A stretch of 64,000 nucleotides of DNA from Chryseobacterium sp. 52 (GTDB taxonomy: Bacteria > Bacteroidota > Bacteroidia > Flavobacteriales > Weeksellaceae), in the NCBI RefSeq assembly GCF_002754245.1, contig NZ_PEEX01000001.1, positions 4,568,001-4,632,000 of the forward strand, read 5' to 3'. The position numbers and the translations under genes were made by a program. A model generated the notes under the pieces. That model searched no databases. It saw nothing but the letters and a program-made list of their open reading frames with translations, and had not been told where the DNA came from. Below, in pieces: positions 17,749 to 25,958 of the stretch (the first letter of the stretch is position 1; every line of letters starts with the position of its first letter).

Positions 17749-18094
17749 GAAGAAGTTTTCGGCTCGAAAATCATATTAATTGGTTCCACTGGTGCTAGAT
17801 AACCATAACGGAAAAGAAGTCACCTTTTCTGCAACTAAATTTGCCCTGAGTATTGTTCATTCATTAAGAGAAAACCTCAGAAAAGACAAAATTGGAATTT
17901 CAATATTGAATTTAGGCTATTTAGCCACTGAATCTGAAAGCAACGAAAGTATTGAAACTATTGTAGAAAAAACTAAAGGAAACCTTATCCCGCTACAGGA
18001 TGTGATCAGTGCATTACGATTTATCACGTCTACCTCCAATGCAAGCTGTGTCAAAGAAATCAATAGGCTTGCACTGAAGGATTCTAATGTATAA
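17749..18094 (+). pseudogene. Short-chain dehydrogenase remnant with internal deletion
   Basis: Two pieces of one SDR gene lie in different frames. Piece one, 17749-17799, encodes GSKIILIGSTGA, the first strand and start of the Rossmann Gly motif, then hits a stop; it has no ATG. Piece two, ending at 18094, has a stop-free frame from a TTG at 17780 and includes FSATKFALSIVHSL, the position of the catalytic Y-x-x-x-K with Tyr read as Phe, followed by SILNLGYLATE (the usual PG.v.T). Roughly 120 codons between the two are missing. A degraded SDR is the simplest reading. Confidence 0.62.
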
Positions 18095-18184
18095 AAGGAA
18101 ACACTTAAATTGTACTTTCTTAAACGTACAGCTTCACAAAGCGGCGGAATGTTTTAGGACGTTTTAAAAGACTACATAACAACC

Positions 18185-18457
18185 ATGATAAATCGACTTC
18201 TAAAAGGATGTGTTGACCTGATCTATGGAACCGGGCGAGTAAGGCTAAAATTTGAAGACGACAATCCGAATGATAAAGTTTGGGCAGCAGACGCAAGTAA
18301 GGGTATTGTGGCCACAACCAATCAGGATATCCAGCGTGGACTTGACTGGGTAACTTCGCAGCGGGCTGTTGTGATATTGACGGACCAAAAGATCATTTCC
18401 GGTCAATGGACTATTCCTCCTGATACTATTCAGAAAACACAGGGTTCGCCTGGTTAA
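18185..18457 (+). CDS. Small protein, possible truncated PH/GRAM-like domain
   Basis: A 90-residue frame starting at an ATG with no clear ribosome site. Residues ~55-80 (QRAVVILTDQKIISGQWTIPPDTI) look like the strands of a bacterial PH or GRAM-type domain, which normally continues for two more strands and a helix. Here the frame ends in Gly/Pro-rich residues soon after. It may therefore be the front part of a longer gene whose end was lost. The similarity is weak. Confidence 0.4.
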   Translation: MINRLLKGCVDLIYGTGRVRLKFEDDNPNDKVWAADASKGIVATTNQDIQRGLDWVTSQRAVVILTDQKIISGQWTIPPDTIQKTQGSPG

Positions 18458-18520
18458 AAGTTGTATTTTTGTTGACATTTGGCCCGTTTTATCCGTAATC
18501 TTTTTTTCATCAGACCTACT

Positions 18521-19117
18521 ATGCCTAATATTTCTCCTCCAATTTTAATAAAAACTACTCCCAATCCAATGTCTTATTTTTTCGGTGCAGCGGGAGTCCT
18601 GTTTTTTGGCTGTATTGCTCTCTATATATTTAGTTCATTACAACCTGTTTCTAATCAATCTACTACAAACACAGATCATATCGTTTTTTATTCAATTCTA
18701 GGAATTTTTATTTTTTTCAGTGTGTGGAGTTTAATCATTATATTGAAACTAAAAATAGTTATTTTAACACATCAGGAACTTATCATTCAGCATCCTTTAT
18801 TGTTTTTAAAGAAAATCATTCCACTCCATAAAATTTCAAATATTGAAGAAAAAGAGTTTAATATAAATCCTAAAATTAAACGAAAAACATATGAAATTCA
18901 TAAGGGCAATCAATGTATTATCAATTTAAATAATAAACAACAAATTATATTAAACTCTTTTGAAATTCTAGAATATGAAGATTTAATGAAAAAATTATTT
19001 ATTGCTAACAATCAATCTGTTAATAATAATTATGAAATTAAAAATGAAGGGTATGTCGTTCTGATAATGATTTCATTACTTATTGTAGTGTTGGTTATTT
19101 TCACAATTTTCAGGTAG
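18521..19117 (+). CDS. Membrane protein with PH-like middle domain, function unknown
   Basis: A 198-residue protein counted from the ATG at 18521; a TTG at 18479 would add 14 residues but has no support. Two hydrophobic segments lie at residues ~15-40 and ~55-75 and one at the C terminus (YVVLIMISLLIVVLVIFTIF). Between them, residues ~75-165 are beta-rich and basic (VILTHQELIIQHPLLFLKKIIPLHKISNIEEKE pattern), as in membrane-attached bacterial PH domains. The base composition is unusually AT-rich even for this region, in keeping with an acquired gene. Confidence 0.6.
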   Translation: MPNISPPILIKTTPNPMSYFFGAAGVLFFGCIALYIFSSLQPVSNQSTTNTDHIVFYSILGIFIFFSVWSLIIILKLKIVILTHQELIIQHPLLFLKKIIPLHKISNIEEKEFNINPKIKRKTYEIHKGNQCIINLNNKQQIILNSFEILEYEDLMKKLFIANNQSVNNNYEIKNEGYVVLIMISLLIVVLVIFTIFR

Positions 19118-19298
19118 TATGGTAATCAATATTTATTAATTTTGTAGTTTCACTTCATTGAAAAAGCATTGACTTCACTGGATTAAAAATTAAACATTTT
19201 ATGCTTTCAATCTGCTCTTCAGTCTTATATTTCACGCTGATAGAAATTTTAAAACCACACCATGTTTAAAACTAAACATTCATAAAAAAACTACATCT

Positions 19299-19559
19299 AT
19301 GAAACCTGAAAATCTGGCAGAATTAAGCGACCAGGACCTTCTTCAGAAAATAAAAAAAATGAAGAACAATAAAATAATCGATGCTGTAATCATTGGATTT
19401 ACTATTGGAATTGTGGTGTACAGTGCTGTAAAAAACGGATTTGGCTTTTTTACTTTCTTTCCTTTAATATTAACATATATCATCGTGAGAAATTCGAAAA
19501 ATAATAAAATCTTAGAAACAGAAATTCAAAAAGAACTCAACTCGCGAAACGTAAAATAA
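19299..19559 (+). CDS. Small two-segment membrane protein
   Basis: An 86-residue protein. A charged helix (LAELSDQDLLQKIKKMKNNK) precedes two hydrophobic segments at residues ~27-45 and ~47-63, followed by a charged tail (KNNKILETEIQKELNSR). It resembles small conserved inner-membrane proteins seen in Chryseobacterium and relatives; no function is known to me. Isolated on the plus strand, 35 bases before a TPR gene. Confidence 0.6.
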   Translation: MKPENLAELSDQDLLQKIKKMKNNKIIDAVIIGFTIGIVVYSAVKNGFGFFTFFPLILTYIIVRNSKNNKILETEIQKELNSRNVK

Positions 19560-19594
19560 AAATTGGGCAGAAGCTGTCAAAATATACTATACAT

Positions 19595-19978
19595 ATGAAT
19601 ACGATAACACTCAGGTTAGAAAACGTAAAGAAACTCCAGGCGAAAAGGTGGGAAAATGAAGATCATTGGGATACGCTGAATGATCTTTTAATCAAAGAAT
19701 TAGATGAAATTCTAGCCATTGAGCCTCAGAATACTTCAGCTTTAATTAATATAGGTGCTATCTATTCTGATATGGGTGAAAATGAAAAAGCCCTGGAATA
19801 TTTAAACACAGCCCTTGACTTAGGTTCTGATGATAAAAATCTATTTATCAATCTGGCAATTGTGATGGTGTATATGGAAAAACATCAGGAAGAATATCAC
19901 GAATACCTTGAAATAGCTGAAAATAAAACTGAAAACCCTCTCACCTTTAAAGCTTACTTTGATCCCAATTCTCAATAA
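19595..19978 (+). CDS. Tetratricopeptide repeat protein
   Basis: A 127-residue cytoplasmic protein. Two TPR units cover residues ~45-105: NTSALINIGAIYSDMGENEKALEYLN... and KNLFINLAIVMVYMEKHQEEYHEYL, with the A/G-Y-x8-A-x3-Y/F pattern. TPRs mediate protein contacts. The N-terminal 45 residues are a charged helix. It could pair with the small membrane protein 35 bases upstream. Partner unknown. Confidence 0.7.
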   Translation: MNTITLRLENVKKLQAKRWENEDHWDTLNDLLIKELDEILAIEPQNTSALINIGAIYSDMGENEKALEYLNTALDLGSDDKNLFINLAIVMVYMEKHQEEYHEYLEIAENKTENPLTFKAYFDPNSQ

Positions 19979-20036
19979 TAGATTAACGTATTTAATTAGA
20001 AAAAAATAAAACCGGACCCAGTAAAGATTCTAGTGT

Positions 20037-20543
20037 ATGCCCAAAATTTCAGTTATTTTCAATACTATTTTTTTCAGTGCACTCCTCTTTAATTTAATGA
20101 TTCTCAAATTGTTTGAAAAAACGATTATTCAACTAGAAATTGTGGGATTTTTTTACGCGCTAGGTATTTTAGCCTTTATACTGTTCAAAAACAAATTAAA
20201 AAAAATAGGTCCCTGGAACAGCATCAATAATTTTATCTTTTGTTTTTTCGTTGTAGGAAGTTATTTAACATTGTCCGTTTTGAGTACCAATTATTACTTT
20301 TCCGAAAAAGAAACTGAAAACAGAACCTATGAAATTGTTAGAAAAACTGAAATTATTGGAACACAATATAACAGGCACAAAAAAAAACCTGCTGTTATCA
20401 TTGAGGCACAAAAAGGGGATACGAAAAGAATAGAGTTTCCCCGAAATATGAAAGCAAAAGTGGATGCTGCTGATTTCGTGGAACTGGAGCTATCTAAAGG
20501 ACTTTTAAATTTTGATATTATCCGTCATACAAAACTTAAATAA
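20037..20543 (+). CDS. Membrane protein, function unknown
   Basis: A 168-residue protein with three hydrophobic segments (residues ~5-25, ~32-50, ~65-90) followed by a soluble, beta-rich domain of ~75 residues (YEIVRKTEIIGTQYN, KPAVIIEAQKGDTKRIEF, DFVELELSKGLLNF). The tail probably lies outside the cytoplasm and has an OB- or NfeD-like alternation, but this is too weak to name. Confidence 0.6.
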   Translation: MPKISVIFNTIFFSALLFNLMILKLFEKTIIQLEIVGFFYALGILAFILFKNKLKKIGPWNSINNFIFCFFVVGSYLTLSVLSTNYYFSEKETENRTYEIVRKTEIIGTQYNRHKKKPAVIIEAQKGDTKRIEFPRNMKAKVDAADFVELELSKGLLNFDIIRHTKLK

Positions 20544-20690
20544 TAAATAATTAAGACCCTTTTTTCTGGCATCTGAAATGAAACCAGGAAATTAATTGAT
20601 CATTTTACAGAAAAAACACTTATTCAGTACGCTTTAATAACAAAAATAATATTAATTTTCATTTTTAAATTATCATCAAAACTAAAGATC

Positions 20691-20891
20691 ATGTTACTGG
20701 CCATCCTTCTTCCTTTTCTCTCTTTTATGGTTCGCGGAAAAATTCTCACCGGAATCATTTGCTTACTCTTACAAATCACCGTAATTGGCTGGCTTCCTGC
20801 AGCCATCTGGGCAGCATTATCTTTAAATAACTCAAGAGCAGAGCGACGCAATGAAAAATTAATCCGGGCGGTGAAAGAGAATCAAAGATAA
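20691..20891 (+). CDS. YqaE/Pmp3-type small hydrophobic protein
   Basis: A 66-residue protein with two hydrophobic segments: LLAILLPFLSFMV and ICLLLQITVIGWLPAAIWAAL. The LLP near the start and the second-segment GWLP-A-I-x-A match YqaE/Pmp3, a family of small membrane proteins linked to membrane potential and salt or cold stress in other organisms. The C-terminal ~18 residues are charged. It appears monocistronic. Confidence 0.7.
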   Translation: MLLAILLPFLSFMVRGKILTGIICLLLQITVIGWLPAAIWAALSLNNSRAERRNEKLIRAVKENQR

Positions 20892-21072
20892 ATGATACCC
20901 TGTTCTCTATGAGGCATCAGAGGTTTGATTTAAAAAAAATAAAGAATCATAAAAACTGTATATCACTCAATTTCTACTGAAGTATAAGTACATTTTATTT
21001 AACTCATATTATTTTCATTGGACAATTTTTCACAATCATTATATTGTATAACATAGTAATAAAAAATAATTA

Positions 21073-21080
21073 TATCTTTG
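21073..21080 (+). promoter_or_regulatory. Candidate -7 element of the serine hydrolase gene
   Basis: TATCTTTG matches TAnnTTTG, 20 bases before the ATG at 21100. An ATTG lies upstream but the spacing (26) is too long for a usual -33. Confidence 0.4.
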
Positions 21081-21099
21081 CATAACAAACAACACCATT

Positions 21100-22176
21100 A
21101 TGCAACCAAAAAATATTCTTTTACCTCTGATTTTCTTATTATTATCTTTTAATACCATTGCTGCCCAAGCCTATGAAAAAAAAATAGACAGTCTTATTCT
21201 CACAGGATTTGGCAATAAAAATGAACCGGGCAGTGCTTTTCTGGTATCGAAAAAAGGAAAAATCATTTACCGGAAGGCTTTTGGAAAAGCCAACCTGGAA
21301 CTGGACGTCAATACGACCCCTGAAAATGTTTTCCAGATCGGATCAATGACCAAACAGTTTACGGCTGTCGCTGTTTTAATGCTTGAACAGCAGGGAAAAT
21401 TAAATGTGAATGACCCCATTTCAAAATACATCAAAGACTACCCTTCAGGTGATAAAATAACCATCCATCATCTTCTGACTCATACTTCCGGAATCAAAGA
21501 TTTTACGAAGATGAAAGCCCTGTCCACTATCGCACAGAAAGAAATGAAGCCTGAAATGATGGTAGATTTTTTCAAAAACGAACCTGTAGATTTTGCTCCC
21601 GGAGAAAAATTCGAGTATAACAATTCAGGATATGTGGTTTTAGGATATATCATTGAACTGGTTTCAGGGCAGACTTATGAAGATTTTATCAAAAAAAACA
21701 TCTTCGAAAAAGTTGGGATGACTCATTCTTACTACGCCACAGACCGCCAGCTTATTCCTAAAAGAGCATATGGATATCATCAGAAAGAATATGGATTTGT
21801 GAATAAAACAGTGATTAGCTTCAGTATTCCTTTTTCCTCCGGATCCCTGATGTCTACAGTAGATGATATGCTGAAATGGCAGCAGGCCCTGAATCAAAAT
21901 ACGCTTCTTAATCCAGCCGAAACTAAAAAAGCATTTCAAAAATATAAGCTGAACAATGGTGAAGAATTTACCTACGGCTATGGATGGCACCTGAAAGATA
22001 TCAACGGAATTCCTGAAAGAGAGCACGGTGGAAGTGTCTTTGGATTCAAAAGCATGGGCGTTTATATTCCTTCTGAAGATATTTATGTTATCGGATTCAG
22101 TAACTGTGATTGCCACTCACCAACGGAGATTACCAGAAACATCGCAAAAATAACTTTACAGTCGGTAAAAAAATAA
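21100..22176 (+). CDS. Serine hydrolase (class C beta-lactamase/PBP-like)
   Basis: A 358-residue periplasmic protein with a signal peptide (LLSFNTIAAQA). All three boxes of the class C fold are present: S82-M-T-K85, Y-N-N in FEYNNSGYVVLG (~residue 172), and H-G-G in EREHGGSVFG (~residue 310, replacing KTG). Such enzymes hydrolyse beta-lactams, D-Ala peptides or esters; HGG is commoner in esterase/DD-peptidase relatives. It is followed after 8 bases by a small cytoplasmic gene. Compare the broken relative at 8508. Confidence 0.9.
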   Translation: MQPKNILLPLIFLLLSFNTIAAQAYEKKIDSLILTGFGNKNEPGSAFLVSKKGKIIYRKAFGKANLELDVNTTPENVFQIGSMTKQFTAVAVLMLEQQGKLNVNDPISKYIKDYPSGDKITIHHLLTHTSGIKDFTKMKALSTIAQKEMKPEMMVDFFKNEPVDFAPGEKFEYNNSGYVVLGYIIELVSGQTYEDFIKKNIFEKVGMTHSYYATDRQLIPKRAYGYHQKEYGFVNKTVISFSIPFSSGSLMSTVDDMLKWQQALNQNTLLNPAETKKAFQKYKLNNGEEFTYGYGWHLKDINGIPEREHGGSVFGFKSMGVYIPSEDIYVIGFSNCDCHSPTEITRNIAKITLQSVKK

Positions 22177-22184
22177 ACCATTAA

Positions 22185-22640
22185 ATGAAATTTACAACTT
22201 CAAACGGAAGAATTATTGAATTTAAAAAAAGTCAGGAAACCTGGGGAAGTCACAAACAGAATAGGAACGATGACGGATCCTACAGTAGTGAGAAGCCATC
22301 TTTCGAATTCGCTGATATTCTTTACAGGGAATATTCCCAACCTATGGATTTCGAAAAAGATCTCCAGCAATTCCTTGATTTTTATCTGGATAACGAAGAG
22401 AAAATTCTTTCTCAGACACAAAGAGCTTTTGACGGTATTGTCCATCACAATCATGATCTTCATCCTGCTGATCAGAGTGGCTATTTAATTGCATTCGTTG
22501 AAATTATGGATCTGAAACCCTATCAGTTCATTATTTGTTTTGTCTTCATGCATGGATTTGTTACCTATGATATTTCTTACGAATTCCTGTCACCTGAACA
22601 CTTCATTATTACAAAAATAGAACGTATTCTAAGCAATTAA
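22185..22640 (+). CDS. Cytoplasmic protein, function unknown
   Basis: A 151-residue protein starting 8 bases after the serine hydrolase stop. Mixed alpha/beta, no signal peptide. Features: an N-terminal strand pair (TTSNGRIIEFKKSQE), a charged helix (FEKDLQQFLDFYLDNEEK) and an aromatic C-terminal sheet (YQFIICFVFMHGFVTYDISYEF). No family recognised. Confidence 0.55.
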   Translation: MKFTTSNGRIIEFKKSQETWGSHKQNRNDDGSYSSEKPSFEFADILYREYSQPMDFEKDLQQFLDFYLDNEEKILSQTQRAFDGIVHHNHDLHPADQSGYLIAFVEIMDLKPYQFIICFVFMHGFVTYDISYEFLSPEHFIITKIERILSN

Positions 22641-22750
22641 ATATTTTTTAACCCAATCTATTCTCCCTTTAACAAAAACTGAAAGCTAAGAATGTTAAAA
22701 TAAGTATTAATTTTAAAGAAAATATGATCTGATCGATAAGATTTATACTC

Positions 22751-23281
22751 ATGTACTCATCGGAAAGTAAAAATAAGTCTATGGTATTTTTGAGAAATTT
22801 TTTACATTCAAAAAAACACCTGTCTACAAAAGTGGGCGCTTTATGCAGTGCCATTTCTCTTGTTATGACCTTGACTGGTTTTATTCCGGTTCTTACGATT
22901 GTTCCGGTTGCTTTTCTCGCAGAACTGCTTGTTTCGATGTTTGGGGATCAACGTGAGGGAATGAAGGCATTTATACTTTTGGCTGTTATTTTTCTAACAG
23001 CCGTTTTAGTAATGTTCACAGCGGTAAAAAATTTAACACAAAAAGGATTAACCATCACAAAAAAAGAAATTTTGATGATTATGTTTATCTTTTACTGGAT
23101 CGTTCATCCTCTGGGATTTTATATCTATTGGGCTGCTTTCACTAATTTCAGCAATGACGGACAGATCATTTTAGGAGCAATTTTCAGTTTTCCTTTCTCA
23201 AGTTTATCTTTTGTAGCCATAGGATTTCTGATGGATATAATTATTAAAAAATATTCTCTTCAAGACCAATCAATCCAGTAA
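22751..23281 (+). CDS. Polytopic membrane protein, function unknown
   Basis: A 176-residue protein with four hydrophobic segments: FIPVLTIVPVAFLAELLV, AFILLAVIFLTAVLVMF, MIMFIFYWIVHPLGFYIYW and IILGAIFSFPFSSLSFVAIGFL. A basic N-terminal region precedes them. No motif points to a transporter family. It converges on the MFS gene with only five bases between stops. Confidence 0.55.
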   Translation: MYSSESKNKSMVFLRNFLHSKKHLSTKVGALCSAISLVMTLTGFIPVLTIVPVAFLAELLVSMFGDQREGMKAFILLAVIFLTAVLVMFTAVKNLTQKGLTITKKEILMIMFIFYWIVHPLGFYIYWAAFTNFSNDGQIILGAIFSFPFSSLSFVAIGFLMDIIIKKYSLQDQSIQ

Positions 23282-23286
23282 TACCA

Positions 23287-24690
23287 TTATCCTTTTCTTT
23301 TGGGAAATACATCATCAGAAACCTTTATAATTGAGAATAAAACAATAACCACACAAACCATATTCACAATCAAAGCAACTGAAAAAGCATGATGGTAATC
23401 TTGTGGCGAAGGCTTTGTTCCAAGTACATCATAAAAAACACTTCCGATCACAATAATGCCAACTATTGCAGCAGCCTGCTGAAAAGTATTATAAACTCCC
23501 GAAGCATTTCCGGCAAGTTTTTCCGGTAATCCGGACAAAGCAATACTGGCAAGAGCAGGAATAATAGAGCCTACACCGATACCGTGAAAAAATAACAGCA
23601 AATACAGAACAGAAAAGGGTGCTTCTCTATCAAATAACAAAATCTGCAGGATAAGAACCATCATGATCAAAGCTAAACCTACCATTAAAAACTTTTTGCC
23701 GTACCGCAAAATAAACCTGGCAGAGAACAGAGAAGCCAGAATAAAACCCAGTCCCTGAAAAACAATAATTTCTCCGGCATCCAAAGCACCAATCTGCAGT
23801 CCGTCCTGAAAAAATAATGACAGAATATAAAAGTAAGAATCCAGCATAATAAAGAAAAAAGAAACGGCCAGAATTCCCAGATTGAAATTTGTATAGCTGA
23901 ATAATGTAAAATCCATCAGATAAGGTTTTCCAGTCTTCAACCTCATCTTTTGATTTTTGACAAAATACATGAAGATCAATACCGAAATCAGGATCAGCGA
24001 TATACTTTCCAGCTGAATTCCCTGATGTTCAGATCTCGTAAGCGCATAGGTAAAACAGAAAAGTCCGGTACCCAATACGATAACCCCAAAGAAATCAAAC
24101 GTATTTTTTCTAGTTGAAATGGTAGATTCACCCAAGATTTTCCGGCTGAAGAAAATAGCTAACAGACCTATCGGAATATTGATCAGGAAAATAAGTCTCC
24201 ACGATTCTTCCATTATGGTCATCGATGAAAAATAGCCCCCTAAGAATTGTCCCAGGATCGTCCCGGTCCCAATAGTTATTCCGTACCAGCCCATCGCTTT
24301 TGTTCTTTCTTCATGGCCTGTAAAAAGGATCTGTATCATCGACAGCACCTGCGGAGACATCAGTGCTGCACTGACTCCCTGAATAAATCTGGCAACGACA
24401 AGAAGTGTCGCACCGGAAGAAACTCCACACGCGACGGAACTCAGCATAAAAAAGACCAGTCCGGTTATAAAGATTTTTTTCCTCCCGTACATATCTCCCA
24501 ACCTTCCGCCAGTGATCAAAAATGAAGCAAAACCAATCAGGTAAGAGGCTATCATCAGCTGCATTTCTCCGTTGGAAGCATGCAGATCACGCTGAATGGA
24601 TGGAATGGATACATTAATAATGAAAATATCCATGATCGTCAGTAACTGACCGGACAATATCACAATCAATTTCAAATATTTAGTATTCAT
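23287..24690 (-). CDS. MFS drug/H+ antiporter, DHA2 (14-TM) type
   Basis: A 467-residue transporter with 13-14 hydrophobic segments. Motif A lies in the first cytoplasmic loop (GGRLGDMYGRKKIF), and the DHA2 motif is near the start (IMDIFIINVSIPSIQRDL, the usual LD.tivNvAlP.i). The motif-C-like stretch is GITIGTGTILGQFLGG. It likely exports toxic organic compounds by proton exchange. It lies 39 bases downstream of a TetR gene on the same strand, and a 14-bp palindrome matching the one upstream of tetR sits in that gap. Confidence 0.9.
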   Translation of the reverse strand: MNTKYLKLIVILSGQLLTIMDIFIINVSIPSIQRDLHASNGEMQLMIASYLIGFASFLITGGRLGDMYGRKKIFITGLVFFMLSSVACGVSSGATLLVVARFIQGVSAALMSPQVLSMIQILFTGHEERTKAMGWYGITIGTGTILGQFLGGYFSSMTIMEESWRLIFLINIPIGLLAIFFSRKILGESTISTRKNTFDFFGVIVLGTGLFCFTYALTRSEHQGIQLESISLILISVLIFMYFVKNQKMRLKTGKPYLMDFTLFSYTNFNLGILAVSFFFIMLDSYFYILSLFFQDGLQIGALDAGEIIVFQGLGFILASLFSARFILRYGKKFLMVGLALIMMVLILQILLFDREAPFSVLYLLLFFHGIGVGSIIPALASIALSGLPEKLAGNASGVYNTFQQAAAIVGIIVIGSVFYDVLGTKPSPQDYHHAFSVALIVNMVCVVIVLFSIIKVSDDVFPKRKG

Positions 24691-24696
24691 TTTTAT

Positions 24697-24710
24697 ATAG
24701 ATATATCTAT
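24697..24710. promoter_or_regulatory. Candidate TetR operator 2 (ATAGA-N4-TCTAT)
   Basis: A perfect 14-bp palindrome, ATAGATATATCTAT, six bases upstream of the MFS start codon. It shares both half-sites and spacing with the site at 25324-25337 on the other side of the tetR gene. Confidence 0.6.
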
Positions 24711-24729
24711 TTATAATAAGGTAAAAAAA

Positions 24730-25293
24730 TTAAGACAACAAGGTCTCAATCATTTTTTTGATCTGATCGAAAGAATCTGTGTTTCTGTTAATGGTAGAAG
24801 TCACAACAGCCCCTTCGATCAGGAGGAAAATATTTTCTGCGAGTAAATCAACATCAACGGATTTTTTATTTTCTGAATAATCTTTTACAAGTGTTCTGAT
24901 CATTTCTTTCTGCTTTTCTTTATGCCTTTTAACAAAATCAGCAATGACAGGACTGCTGTCTCCTACTTCCGAAATAATTTTGATGAAATGACAGCCTGCA
25001 AACTTTGAAGATTTTTGCAGCTTTTTGCGATAGTCAACTAAAGAAATCAGGTGTTCTCCGGGTTCTGAAACTTTGGATGAATGTTCTTCAAAACCTTTGA
25101 ACCACTCAGCCTCTTCTTTGATAAGGTAGGCCTGAAGAAGATCGTTCTTGGATGAAAAATGATTGTACAGTGATCCAATAGCAATATCAGCTTCTGCAAT
25201 AATCTGATTAATTCCTGTTGAATTAAAACCCTGTCTGTAAAACAGATCTGAAGCGACCCTGATAATTCTTTCCTGTACTTTTTCTTTTTTCAT
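24730..25293 (-). CDS. TetR/AcrR-family repressor
   Basis: A 187-residue regulator. The N-terminal HTH (ASDLFYRQGFNSTGINQIIAEADIAIGSLYNHFSSKNDLL, residues ~12-50) is the canonical TetR domain. The C-terminal region resembles the YcdC/TetR_C-type ligand pocket, with FAGCHFIKIISEVGDSSP. It lies upstream of the MFS exporter in the same direction and divergent from a VOC-domain lipoprotein. Matching palindromes flank it on both sides, so it probably represses itself, the exporter and perhaps the VOC gene until a ligand binds. Confidence 0.9.
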   Translation of the reverse strand: MKKEKVQERIIRVASDLFYRQGFNSTGINQIIAEADIAIGSLYNHFSSKNDLLQAYLIKEEAEWFKGFEEHSSKVSEPGEHLISLVDYRKKLQKSSKFAGCHFIKIISEVGDSSPVIADFVKRHKEKQKEMIRTLVKDYSENKKSVDVDLLAENIFLLIEGAVVTSTINRNTDSFDQIKKMIETLLS

Positions 25294-25307
25294 CTTTAAT
25301 ATTTTTA

Positions 25308-25315
25308 CAAATCTA
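25308..25315 (-). promoter_or_regulatory. tetR promoter -7 element
   Basis: TAGATTTG on the minus strand, 15 bases upstream of the tetR ATG. The 26-bp palindrome begins five bases further upstream, so a bound repressor would cover the promoter spacer. Confidence 0.5.
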
Positions 25316-25319
25316 CATA

Positions 25320-25345
25320 AAAAATAGATAAGTCTATCTATTTTT
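25320..25345. promoter_or_regulatory. Candidate TetR operator 1 (26-bp inverted repeat)
   Basis: Perfect 11-bp arms AAAAATAGATA and TATCTATTTTT around AGTC, between divergent tetR and VOC genes. It contains ATAGA-TAAG-TCTAT (25324-25337), the same arrangement as operator 2 next to the exporter. Confidence 0.7.
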
Positions 25346-25389
25346 AAAATAAGAAGAGAATAGTGTATTTTAGTTCTTTAAACAATTAC

Positions 25390-25869
25390 ATGCTAAAAAA
25401 TATTCTATACTCCTCCTGTTTATTTTTACTGTTAATCACCTTATCTTGCAGTAAGCCGGAAAAACATGCTAAAACTGAAAATATGAAAGCCACTAATCCA
25501 GTTATATATTTTGAAATTCCTGTCAGTGATCTGAAACGTGCGGAACAGTTTTATACTGCAGTTTTCAATTTCAGCTTTGAAAAAGAAAAGATTGATGGTT
25601 ATGATATGGCCTTATTCCCTTTTGAAGAAAAGGACAGTGGGATCACGGGAGCTCTTGCTAAAGGTCACGCCTATAAGCCAACCAAGGATGGTGTTATTAT
25701 TTATTTTAAAACAGAAAACATTGATGAATGCCTGTCTAAAGTACTTCAGAATGGCGGAAAAACACTCTATCCTAAAAAAACAGATAAAAAGCATGGATTT
25801 TCCGTAGCTGAATTTGAAGATTCCGAAGGAAACAGAATTGCAGTTCACGAAACCATAAACAATTATTAG
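25390..25869 (+). CDS. VOC-domain (glyoxalase/bleomycin-resistance fold) lipoprotein
   Basis: A 159-residue protein taken from the ATG at 25390; a GTG at 25363 would add nine residues that interrupt the signal. A lipoprotein signal peptide (LFLLLITLSC) ends in a lipobox Cys. The rest is one VOC module (residues ~38-155): PVIYFEIPVSDLKRAEQFYTAVF, then GVIIYFKTENIDECLSKV, and a closing EFEDSEGNRIAVHE, where the last Glu is the usual metal ligand. Membrane anchoring of a VOC domain is uncommon. It is divergent from tetR across the large palindrome, so it is probably in the same regulon. Confidence 0.82.
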   Translation: MLKNILYSSCLFLLLITLSCSKPEKHAKTENMKATNPVIYFEIPVSDLKRAEQFYTAVFNFSFEKEKIDGYDMALFPFEEKDSGITGALAKGHAYKPTKDGVIIYFKTENIDECLSKVLQNGGKTLYPKKTDKKHGFSVAEFEDSEGNRIAVHETINNY

Positions 25870-25958
25870 TCATTCACTGCATACAATTTTTAATTATAGT
25901 CAGTACATATTTTGTATCTTTAGTTGCCACTTAATAAAATATCTTGTGGTACCAGGCA

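Noticed and set aside
18120..18317. 65-codon minus-strand frame near the SDR remnant
   Set aside because: Leu/Arg/His-rich random composition and overlap with the small plus-strand frame.
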